A stretch of DNA of 64,000 nt from Harmothoe impar (taxonomy: Eukaryota; Annelida; Polychaeta; Phyllodocida; Polynoidae): NCBI GenBank assembly GCA_947462335.1, contig OX381710.1, positions 59,094,842 through 59,158,841 of the forward strand, written 5' to 3'. The notes under the pieces are model-generated. The model did not search any database. It had not been told where the DNA came from and saw nothing but the letters and a program-made list of their open reading frames with translations. The first letter of the stretch is position 1. The number at the start of each line of letters is the position of its first letter. Both the position numbers and the translations under genes were made by a program. This document shows positions 9,576 through 23,361 of this stretch, piece by piece.

Positions 9576-10003
9576 AAAACCCTAGCGCAGTCGTAAGTGA
9601 CCACTCTTGACCACTTTCGGTGACTTTGGATGGTCACTATGTGGTCATGTCATAGAGGCCACCTAAGGTGTTCACTGTGACTATATCCTGGCCCTACTCA
9701 CTGACGACAGTGAGGCCATAGCTCGTAGGACATTGAAGACAAGCCACTGTAAGTAGATCTATGTTCACCATGATTATTTACATTGTACTGCCTCATATAT
9801 GTGTCTAATGTAACAGATCTCAACATCTGTCGTTTTCACTAATGCAAACAAGGATACTTTTGTAAGGTGATCACTGTGAGCACCCTGGGTGATCACACAT
9901 AACGACCCTGTAAGCACCAGGGTACTCTCCCAGGTCACCATCACCATGAGCACCTTAGAAGGCGTTCAGTAGTGAACACTTTAGACCACCATTGGGGTTT
10001 GAG
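9576..10003. mobile_element. Possible old TIR element
   Basis: The left end AAAACCCTAGCGCAGTCG and the reverse complement of the right end (AAACCCCAATGGTGGTC) are similar, and GTGACCACTC/GTGTTCACTA motifs recur just inside both ends. The interior has many GTCACTAT/GGTGATCAC words and no coding frame. The ends are diverged, so this is a weak call. Confidence 0.3.
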
Positions 10004-13689
<3,686 letters not shown>

Positions 13690-14154
13690 AACAAATGGGC
13701 TAAGGGGACAATCGTCTCGATTCCAAAGAAAGGGGACCCACAAACCTCAGTGCTTGGAATTACACTTCTCCATGGACAGCTTATTGGTTACCTGATGCAA
13801 ATGAATAAGCCGTCTAAAATAAAATACATGGCTTTAAGCCATGCCGCTCTACTGCCGATGCCGTAAATATATAGGCTTACTCAGAGCATTTATCAGGCAA
13901 TTGGCAGAAGAAGGCATTCATCATGCCTCTATATGAGGAAAGCCTTTGGCTCCATTGGCACAAAGAGATCAGTCGTCAGATGGTATAACAACTATCTTAC
14001 AAACCGGGAACACCACACATTGATAAATAGTAAGCTTTCTTACGCGACACAAGTGGCCGTGGGGCCGCTACTCTTTTTCAGTATACAAACTTACATGCAT
14101 AATGTAGTTGGTAAAGACACGAAATCCAACTGTTTCTTTGCTGGTGCAAACTAG
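13690..14154 (+). pseudogene. Frameshifted relic of a non-LTR (LINE) reverse transcriptase
   Basis: Conceptual translation gives RT hallmarks in order but in changing frames. At 13696 WAKGTIVSIPKKGDP (frame 1) matches the N-terminal RT block of LINEs, followed by GITLLHG. At 13827 HGFKPCRSTADAVNI (frame 3) matches the GF-x-RS-x-DA block. At 13933 RKAFGSIG (frame 1) sits where DFxKAFDSI is expected, then VRWYNNYLTNREHHTLINSKLS and VGPLLFF, equivalent to the WxxxYLxNR and GPLLF blocks. FFAGAN at the end occupies the place of the catalytic FADD box but lacks both aspartates. The fragment has no start, no endonuclease and at least two frameshifts, so it is a dead 5'- and 3'-truncated copy, probably of the CR1/Jockey or RTE type. 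Confidence 0.75.
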
Positions 14155-15387
14155 CCCAAGTCCCAGACAACATCATTGTCACAGAAAACCCATTTACTAG
14201 GGGCGACAACATGTAACTGGGACAGTCATATATGCATGATGAGGTTGTAAGTAGTATAAAAAATGGGACTTTGCTAATTTAGACATATCAGTATATGTGA
14301 GTAGTATAGGAATCGGTTATTAGATCCAGGCGGTCTGTAATAAGACATATCGATGTGAGGGGGGGGGGGGCTGCCCATCATGCAGCTCAGTCAGGGGGTG
14401 CATACATGGAGATGGGAAGCATGGAAATGGTCACATGGGAGGGGAATGTTGTGGGAGCCAATGGGAAGATAGTACTGAGCATGATTGGCAGCACACTATG
14501 TGAGTGTGGCTTGTGTCTTTTATTAATTGTTTTCACCATATGGTATGTTTTATCAATACTGCCCTCTGTCTATAGCTCCAAACATCCGACACATGCGTAG
14601 GCTACACTAATTTAGATTTCACTCCTAACTGATTTTAACCTACGTGACATAATCCTGATATAGCATTAACCAATGTATCAGTCTCCTCCTACAGCGTGTG
14701 CATTTCCATATTGCATTGATATTGGCCAGTGAGAGCCTTTCTAGTGGCCGATTGCAGTAACAGAGAAGGGCACACTGGATTATTTTATCCTTACCCCTAT
14801 TGTCTTCTGTATTATGGTAAACCGCCCATGGGTGGCCCTGTTGAGGAGCTGAAACCTGCAAGACTGATTTTGATACAAAGTTATTTTATGTAAGAAGAGT
14901 GATCCAATCCTCATGAACTATGCAGCACTTTTCATTGGGCCACTGTTTGGAATGCTATAGACAAGTCAAAAATACAGATTTCTATGTAATATATTGTGAA
15001 AATGTTGATTGAAGTAAGGTACCCTTTGGACATTAAATTGGTACCATAACTGGCCCACTTTGTACCTTGAGTGGCCACCTCCAATAAAACACTGAACAAC
15101 TTATGTATCTGTAACTTGCTAAAAGTGGTTACAATGTTATGTTCCATAAGAATATAATGAAATATTGCCTCATGCACATTGTTATTTCCAATAGCAAGCC
15201 TATGGATATGCTTTAGGTCTACTCTCCTATCTTGCATTCCTGGGGTCTGCCTTCTGTTCTGTTAACCTCTTGGCATCTGTTTCAGGGGGCAGAGTGTCCC
15301 ACTGAACAAAAAACATTGTTTAACATTTGGGAACTTTCTATGGATAACATCATTTTACGTTCTTATATGGTTCACCAAAAAACATTT
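14155..15387. other. Unannotated sequence
   Basis: A G10 run lies near 14358. No gene or RNA is recognised in about 1.2 kb. Confidence 0.4.
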
Positions 15388-15634
15388 GAAGAGTTTGGAT
15401 GCAAAACGACATAAATCCATCCCAGAATTGAAGCATATAGTGCATTTTGTAAAGCCACCCTGGGGTCAATTTCGTAACAGATTGTGTACTGTGTGGTCCC
15501 TAATACCATGAAAATTGTTAATCTTGGATAAATAGTTTGTGGCTTACATCTAAGCACCCCTAACCAATCTTTTTGCCATATTTTTGTCTCTTTTTTGGAA
15601 ATGGCGCTTATGTCGTTTTGCATCCAAACTCTTC
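15388..15634. mobile_element. MITE with perfect 27-bp terminal inverted repeats
   Basis: 15388-15414 and 15608-15634 are perfect inverted copies (starting GAAGAGTTTGGATGCAAAAC). The unit is 247 bp and non-coding. ATTT directly flanks both sides and may be a 4-bp target duplication. The sharp TIRs suggest a relatively young non-autonomous DNA transposon. Confidence 0.75.
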
Positions 15635-15680
15635 ATTTGTATACATTTTATGAGCTACAGAATGGTTGCTAAAGGTCTCA

Positions 15681-15752
15681 ACTGTGGGGAGACTGGAACC
15701 AGGGACCTCTCACACTAAAGTTCTAAGCCCTGCTAATGTAGCCACAGAGGCT
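15681..15752 (-). repeat. tRNA-like SINE head
   Basis: On the minus strand an A-box-like TGGCTACATTAGCAGG is followed about 35 bp later by a B-box-like GGTTCCAGTCT. The stem bases at the two ends do not form a clean acceptor, so this is a tRNA-derived SINE fragment rather than a working tRNA gene. Confidence 0.5.
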
Positions 15753-17951
15753 GGACAAGTCTGAGGAGTGTAGAAGTACCCCCATTTTCAAAATAATGAA
15801 AAAGATGTTTTTCCCACATTATATAACATCTTTTTGTTTTTTGGATTATAGGGGAGACCATCCATTTATTTTGGATCTTAGTCAGAATAGATCGCACCCT
15901 AAACCTAGTATAGCATAGCCTGTACTGTTGGTGTGCCGCTCATGGTTGAGTCCCTGGGCCACTTTAGGTACTCCTGTAATGGTGACAATCAATCAGTAAA
16001 AACTACCTAATTAATATAGGATTTTCACCCAATGAAGATGGCATGTTACTGTAAAGATAATATGTGTGGAAAACAAGTTGAAAGTTTGGATCTTACTGGA
16101 AAACTATAGGCACATTGTTGAGGTATACAAAGTCTTTTGCTTGAAAGCTATCAATGAAAAGAGGGCTACACGTCACATAAACATGTCATGTTTGGCACTC
16201 TGTAGAAAACACTGTAGCTACTCTATGGAGAATATAAACTGTGATATTGGTAGATGATTATCTCTTCTTTCATACCTGTATTAACAAATTAGGAGGAAAT
16301 AACCATAAAGAGAGATGTATAGAGGTATAGATGGGCCACTATAGTACTTGTGCTGCAGGGGGGCCACACAGGGGCGGTTTACCCTATTTAACTCAAGGCA
16401 AGTCTTTGTGGTCCGTTACATAGCAGGCTATATAGTCGGTATAGTCAGGTATGTTTGCACTATTGGTGAGGTGAGAATGTAAGGCCTTGCTAGGGTAAGC
16501 AGCGCTGGGAGCTCTCAGGCCAGGGTAGTAGACCGTAACCTATCACTTTGCTGACTTCCATCACAAGGCTAGCATTATATTCAAATAGACGAAAGGTAAA
16601 ATGTGAACATGCATGCTACGATTATCATAATAATGATTATATATAATAATGCCTCGCCTTTTTTGAACAGGCAAAACGATCGTAGTCAAGACTTGCAAAG
16701 ATGTATTCGTATTTGCGATGTGTTTGTTACAATGCTTTTATAAACAATGTATTATCCTTTTGTTTGAAATAATTCATAAGAAGTATTTTCAGTGCACTAG
16801 CTTCTAAATCAAAGCTAACCTACCTAGGCTTACACCAGTAACGGTGCTACCTAGGCTTACACCAATAAGCTATTGATGCAGAGTTGGAAATATAGCCCTC
16901 ATGCATTGTTACGCGGCCCAATGAAAGGGAGTTTGACCCCAGCCCTAACTCATCGACTGTAATGGAAAATCAATTTCCTAAAACACAATCCAGGGAGGGC
17001 CCAAGGCTAATGTCACAAGTGGTATAGCGGTAGCTCAGCAGCTCGGCCGAGCTAGCTCTATGATGATAGCCTTTGAGCCGTAGCCGCAATAAAGCTATCA
17101 AAGAGCAAGCAATCGCTGCTAGTGCAAGTTTTCCTATCTGCTTCTTGAGCAGCTTAATCTACTGTCGCGTTACCATAGCAACCCCCAGGCGCCACATGAC
17201 AAGCTGCTCGTTGATGGCACGTCCTCGTCTCCGTCTATGAACGCTGGAGAGTTCCACTTTGAGCTAGAGAGGAAAGATCATGCCTCAGTGACTTCCAATC
17301 ACATGCTTTGTCTCAACCAGCTCGGAGCCACTCTGAGCCCATGTGAGCAACAAGATGAAGACGGCTTAGTCATAAGGAGTGCTTCCCCATGCGCTGGTGA
17401 CCCTGGTCTAATCTCAGCCTATTATGACTAACCACCAGGGTACTGTCAAGGTGACTTAAACCCCATTACTATACACGCCTCGCTGTGTATCTTAATTAAC
17501 CTATTGTAGAATAATCAGACTTTAAGCTTAATGGTGTTTGAGGATGTGGGGCTGAGGGACAAGAGGTGGTAGGGAGTAGGTGCTGGTACTTGTGACTTAC
17601 CGTGGTGTCAGTGGTTACGCTATATGCTTATCAGGTAATGCATTTCATACTTATAACATTTGTTTTCACATGTGTGTAAATGTTGATTCGGATAATGTAT
17701 GATATTTTTGGCTATTATTGTGCTAAAACTGTCCACCTTTCTGTATATTATCAGAGGCTCAATAAATCCACATTGAAAACGTTAAAAAGATGCGAGCTGG
17801 TGATTGGCATGTCTTTATGTTTGGGGAGCTAATCAAAGTCTTTCTAATTTACTTCATGGGTATAGCTATACCTTTTTTTTATTTGTTGCAAGGAGACGAT
17901 GGTGTTTCCTTCTTGGATAACAATGTACACTTTGACTTGGTTCTAGGACAA
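15753..17951. other. Unannotated sequence including a conserved-looking block
   Basis: No gene is recognised. 17030-17230 is richer in GC and in palindromic words (AGCTCGGCCGAGCT) than its surroundings and contains the RFX site listed separately. Confidence 0.4.
17169..17182. promoter_or_regulatory. Perfect RFX X-box
   Basis: GTTACCATAGCAAC matches the RFX consensus GTHRCC-NN-RGYAAC at every position. RFX factors bind such sites in ciliary-gene promoters and neural enhancers. I estimate roughly 0.2 matches by chance in 64 kb at equal base frequencies. The target gene is not visible. Confidence 0.5.
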
Positions 17952-18130
17952 GTACACTGTTAGAAGTAAGTAGTGTTACTGCAACTTTGGTTCCAGTAGA
18001 TTGTGCTGTAGACCTACAGCAAGTCAGCTTGTGTATATTTACAGCACTATGTACTGTACAGGAACAGCAAAATATTCTGTTACTGTACAGCAAAATTGAT
18101 TGTAAATCATAATTATAATAAAAACAGTTC

Positions 18131-18302
18131 ATTGACTTACATATCACTTTTAGAAAAATAAATCAAAACAAAAAGGACCTATAGTTTCATGACAAGCCTG
18201 ACTGGGGATTGAACTCAGGACCTTCCTATCACTGTTTGACGCTGTGTCTAATTGAGCTATCGAGGCAGCTGGAGTAAGGCCTGCAACATAGCTCTCATAT
18301 AG
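18131..18302 (-). repeat. tRNA-derived SINE, copy 1
   Basis: The minus strand from about 18270 to 18197 reads as a tRNA-like body: A-box TAGCTCAATTAGAC, B-box GAGTTCAATCC, and complementary GCCT/AGGC ends. It continues into an A/T-rich tail. Closely related to 18449-18616. Confidence 0.65.
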
Positions 18303-18448
18303 ATGATATTTAGGACTTCTCGCAAATCAAGTGCAAGGTTGACCTTGTAGTGCTAGAACCATATGCTATGTAAAAGGTCTCTTTTGTCCTGTGTACAAAA
18401 CAACATTTCATGGTTTTCTTAAAAATTGTCTAGAAAGTATCTTGTGTG

Positions 18449-18616
18449 GATTTGCATATCACTTTTAGGAAAAAAATTCAAAACATGAATAAACTGTAGT
18501 TTCATTACTAGCCTTACCGGGGATTGAACTCGGGACCTTCCTATCACTGTCCGACGCTGTGTCTGATCGAGCTATCGAGGCAGATAGAGTAAGGCCTGCA
18601 GCATGGCTCTCATATT
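18449..18616 (-). repeat. tRNA-derived SINE, copy 2
   Basis: Same layout as copy 1, shifted by about 315 bp: A-box TAGCTCGATCAGAC and B-box GAGTTCAATCC on the minus strand, the same CTAAAAGTGATATG tail and the same GAGTAAGGCCTGCA flank. The shared flanks indicate a tandem duplication of a unit larger than the tRNA part alone. Confidence 0.65.
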
Positions 18617-18957
18617 TGGCACCTTTAGCAACATGCAGACATAATTGTATAACACCTTATGTGTTTATACAATGAAAGCTATAGACAAGGCCCATGGAAA
18701 ATTATGTTAAATTGCTTGTGACCATTTAGTATGTAACACATTGAGAGGTGGCTGGACCAAGGATTGATACCAGGACCCCCCGTGTACCTAGTACAGCGAA
18801 AAGTGCTGTAGGTCTACAACTCACTACTGTATGCTGCATCTACAGCAACAGAAATGTACATGTACAGCAAAACTTACTGTATTATCTTTTACAGCAAAAG
18901 TACTGTATAGTTACAGCACATTTTGCTGTTCTGGAACAACAACTTTTTACAGTGTAC

Positions 18958-19382
18958 CCCCTGGACATCTACCCCCCGGACATCTACCCCCTGCCATTTA
19001 CCCCCCTGGACATTTACCCCCTGGACATCTACCCCCTGGACATTTACCCACTTAGGAATTTTACCCCCTAGGACATCTACCCCCTTGTATTTCTACCCCC
19101 TTGGACTTTTACCCTCCAGTACTTCTACCCCTGGGGGCATCCCCCCGGATGCCCATATGGTTGAGTCACATCATGTGGAGGGGGTAGAAGTCCTAGAAGG
19201 TAAAAGTCCTAGAGGGTAAAAGTCCAAGGGGGTAGATGTCCATGGGGGTAAAGGTCCTAGGGGGTAAAAGTCCTAAGGGGGTAGATGTCCAGGGGGGTGA
19301 AAATCCTGGGGGTAAATGTCCTAGGGGGTAAATGTCCAGGGGGTAAATGGCAGGGGGTAGGTGTCCGGGTGGTACTTGTCCT
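18958..19382. repeat. Foldback minisatellite (inverted arms of a 16-17 bp unit)
   Basis: The left arm (18958-19130) is built from CCCCCTGGACATCTA/TTTA units. The right arm (19180-19382) is the same series inverted. The order of variant units is mirrored: the outermost units on both sides carry CCGGACA, then CTGCCATTTA, then CTGGACATTTA. The whole block is therefore one inverted duplication around a centre near 19150. Proline-rich frames on both strands are by-products. Confidence 0.8.
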
Positions 19383-22300
19383 GACACTCTTTGACTTGTA
19401 GTCCATTAATGATTTGACAGAATGAAACGTGTGTACACACGTTGTTATCTCGATATCCGTTTTATGACTATTTTTGTGAGTGATATAAAACAACAGTCTG
19501 CACCCAAAATACGATCCGCATGTATCAGCCTATCACCTAATGCATGAGCCTACAACTGAGATCACTGCTATGGCTGAGCCCCCCCCCCCCCCCCTCCCAC
19601 CACCACCACCACCACCACCACCTTCACGGAAAACTGTGTCATTACCACTGAGCACGAGGGATCGTGTTCACCTAGCCTAACAACACCAGTCCATGCCAAG
19701 GAGAAATAAAAGGGACCTGAGGAAGGCTATCATTTGTGGTCCTGGGTCAGCCACCACCGTGATAGCATTTGCTTTGATGGTCTACTGTAAGGAGCAGCTC
19801 ATGGAACAGCTCATTCAGGGGCTCTCTGCGTGGTGTCGATTTCAGACTGAGGTATCACTCAGCATGGGCTGACCACCTCAACCCCTACCCCCTCCTATAA
19901 ATGGTTGTGACGGTTTGAAGCAGGGATTGGGTTATAAGGAGAGTGGGAACTCGAGGCAGACAGAGAAAAGGGGACGGCCATCTAAATAGAGAGAATAGGA
20001 GAGAGGGGCTGCAAAGAGAGGTAGACAGCAATTATAATATAATCCGCCATTCCTCCTTTCCGCTGCAATCATATTGATTGAGAGGCACAGTCTATTTAAA
20101 TGAAAGGGAAAACAACAACAACAACAACAATAACCACAACAGCAGCAGTAGCAACAACAAAACAGAAACACAGAGACCATCGACCAGAACAACAACAACA
20201 ATGATGGAAGCACAGTTTTGGAGAAACAGCAGTGCAGCAGACAACGAGGCGAATACTATGTGTACCGAAAGGGGATCCTATCTTCGGCCTTTCCTCACTC
20301 TCATCCTTTCCCTCATCCCTCCTTCATCCTCTCCTTCTTCCCCTCGGCCCTCCCCAGCACCTGGCCCCCTCCCCGTGCTATGACCGAGTTGGCTGCAGGG
20401 TGGGATCATCAGTACGCTAAGGCACAATGGCTGGTGATCCTAGGTTTAATGGTCGATTGATCACCACACCGTGACAACCATAGCCTAGTGGCTGCCATGT
20501 GCAGTAGGGAGGGGTCCCCTGCTTCCCTTTCCTCCGTCACGTCCTTCCTTGGGTGAGGTTAGGCTATCAGCTCGGGGTATGCCATTAGTGAGCACCTCCA
20601 GCAATCTTCCGAGCAGCTCGAGATGGGGCGAGAACATGCTTGAGCTGCTAATTCCCCTCTTGGATATTCCGCTCGCGGGATATTTGGCAGCAGCGAAAGG
20701 CCTGGTCCCTTTGAATAGAGTAGGTGGGGAGGGATGGTTGGATTCATAAATGCACAGCGGGGCTGAGAAGCATGTCCTTGCTGTGTGTACACTCAGAAAC
20801 CATGACCATTGAATGGGGAATGGACTATATTGTTGGACGTGTCCCGAGGTGTGACTGTTACTAGGGTAGAGGAGCTGCAGCTGCATGATGGTTGGTCTGG
20901 ATTACATGTCTTCCTAAAAGGATCTAAAATCACTATGACACTGCCTTTCATTGATACCCTCTTTTGAAGGTTTAAATTTGACGGGGATCTGACAGCGACT
21001 TGGATATATGAGAACGACTTCAACACATCCAATAGAGCCAAATTATAGACCATACCTAGTTGTTATAGCAATCCAGGTGAAACGTTTTCAAAATAGATAT
21101 CACAACATTTAAAATATCTGATGGGACGGAATAACGGTCAGGGCCATAAATGGGATGATACCGTGCTGTAAATCAAAGTATAGCTAGCCTCATACAAACA
21201 TCATTTCTAACTCTTTCATAACGTCATCATGGACTGGGGGAGCACCTTTCTGGTCTAAAAACAGCATTTTAACGTTGATAGTGGTATGTCACACCATGTA
21301 GTCATAGACTACTCTAAATCTCAGAATTCCTTCCTCTTAGATAAGCAGCCTGCTTATACCTCTAAGCGCATACCTCCACCCTTAAGCCGCAGACCTGCCC
21401 TGGAGTAGGTGTGAAGCTGCGGGCTGGGACCGCGGCCTCCCTACACAACGCGGGGCGGGGCTGCTTCAAACAGGCAGTGTTGCACAGAGGGGTTAGCAAT
21501 TGATTCTTTGTTCTGAGAGTTCGCATCTGAATAGTTACAAAATAGCCTCATGATTCGTATTAAGAAAATGACCAGTTATATTAGGCCAATATCACTGGTG
21601 TTCTACAGTTATCAAAATGTATTATGTTACTAACCCTTGCAGACGATCTTGTTATTTGTCCCAGCAAAATATCCATATATAATTTGGCACATTGGTCTAG
21701 AATTAAACTCTAACCATAAAATATGAAGAGTCTATGATAGTATCGCCTTGTGGTAATAATTCGACATTTGCCCTGTCCGTTTGCAAAGAAGATGGTGCCA
21801 CAGGACCCCGCCTGGCACCACCCTAGTCAATAAATAGCACGGGAGTTACGGCCACTAAATGCTTTAGTGTCAGCTAGAAGCCAGACCCCTTTTTATTTAT
21901 TTCCTCTCTCCTTTTCCGCCTTTGATTTGTTCTCTGGGACGAGTCTACGAGTGAGCAGCAGAGGTGTCTGAATAGACTGGCTTGGCAAGAGGTGGCTGAA
22001 CCTGTGAGCAGGAATCTGAGCTGTATAGCGATGTATAACTGCGATATGTTACACATGTATACCTAGACTCCAGGGATGAAAAAGTATACCTCATAGATGC
22101 TAGGTGTCCTGCCTTTTGATGTCAGAGAACATATAATATTGATGATATGATGTATGTATACGCATATGGCGCTAAAACACATTGCTCGTCTAGTCCCGTT
22201 TTTCTACATTTCCCGAGGTAAATTTTCATTTTAGATTCTGCATTCTATGTCGATATGACGTTGTATATGTTGTATATCCTTCCGCACCCTTAGAGAATGC

Positions 22301-22782
22301 ATGCACGCCTGCCCATTCTAGACACACACACCTACTTTTCCTCATATCCACACGTCCAGAGTCCCTAGACACCTGCCCTTCACCAACACTCGTCCCATAT
22401 CTTAGGAAGACAAAAAAATGGACTTGTGTGTAAAATGGTTTTGACGGCCACACGCGAGCTGCTCCGTCCTGTGGGGGAAGGTCCTGCTTCCAGCCGCCTG
22501 TTCCCATCCCACACTGGGCCCCTGAGCGGCACGCCCATCCTGCACCACTGCCCTCCGCCACCACAGGGAACCACCTCAGGTATGCAGGTGTTAGCCTGGG
22601 TCCTCGAGCAGCTCGCTGTCCATAATTGGGGCTGACAAAAGCAAGGGCACCTTGATGAGGAAGGCTTGTACAGGGGTCAAGTGCTGGGGGTGGGGTTAAA
22701 CCGTTTATGGGCCCCCTCTGTGGTTTGGACCTCTCGGTGGGGACTGGTGGGGGTCGGGGTGGCCTGGGAGAGCAGCACAGCG
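19383..22782. other. Unannotated sequence with simple-sequence tracts
   Basis: Contains a C16 run near 19579-19594, a (CCA)n run at about 19600-19622, and CAACAACAA-rich sequence at 20110-20200. No host gene is recognised; proline/serine-rich frames at 20080-20890 follow the base composition. Confidence 0.4.
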
Positions 22783-23361
22783 CAGGTCAGGTAGGACAGG
22801 TCAGGTAGCACAGGTCGGGTAGGGCAGGACAGGTAGGACAGGTCAGGTAGGACAGGACAGGTAGGACAGGACAGGTAGGAGAGGTCAGGTAGGGCAGGAC
22901 AGGTAGGACAGGACAGGTAGGACAGGACAGGTAGGACAGGACAGGTAGGAGAGGTCAGGTAGGAGAGGTCAGGTAGGACAGGTTGGGTAGGACAGGTAGG
23001 ACAGGTCTAGTAGGACGGGTCAGGTAGGACCTGTAGGTCAGGTAGAATTGGTTGGGTAGGACAGGTAGGACAGGTCTAGTACAGATAGGACAGGATAGGT
23101 TACATAGGACAGGTTGGACAGGACAGGTCAGGTAGGACAGGGCGGGTAGGACAGGTCGGGTAGGACAGGTCAAGTAGGATGGGTCAGGTAGGACAGGTCC
23201 GGTATAACAGGTCGGGTAGGACAGGACAGGTAGGACAGGTAGGACAGGTCGGGTAGGACAGGTCAAGTATGACAGGTCGGGTAGGATGGGTCGGGTAGGA
23301 CAGATTTAATGGGACGGGCCAAGTAGGACGGGTCAGGTAGGACGGGTCGGGTAGGACAGGT
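22783..23361. repeat. 14-bp minisatellite (AGGTCAGGTAGGAC)
   Basis: About 580 bp of a 14-bp unit, regular in the first 200 bp and then degenerating into shorter GGTAGGACAGG pieces. It is purine-rich on the plus strand. The PVLPVLSYL-type minus frames are artefacts. Confidence 0.9.

Larger units (their letters stand above)
17952..18957. mobile_element. TIR element containing two SINE-like units
   Basis: The left end GTACACTGTTAGAAGTAAG and the right end AACTTTTTACAGTGTAC are imperfect inverted ends of the TACACTGTAAAAA type. Subterminal regions on both sides carry many TACTGTA/TACAGCA words and a matching inverted pair (TGCTGTAGACCTACAGC near 18004; TGCTGTAGGTCTACAAC near 18805). No transposase frame is present. 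The interior holds the duplicated tRNA-like units. Confidence 0.5.

Noticed and set aside
18197..18270. Functional tRNA gene
   Set aside because: A- and B-boxes are present but the stems pair poorly and a second copy with shared flanks exists; fits a SINE better.
20485..20886. 133-codon minus-strand frame
   Set aside because: Proline/serine-rich, overlapped by other open frames on both strands, no motif.
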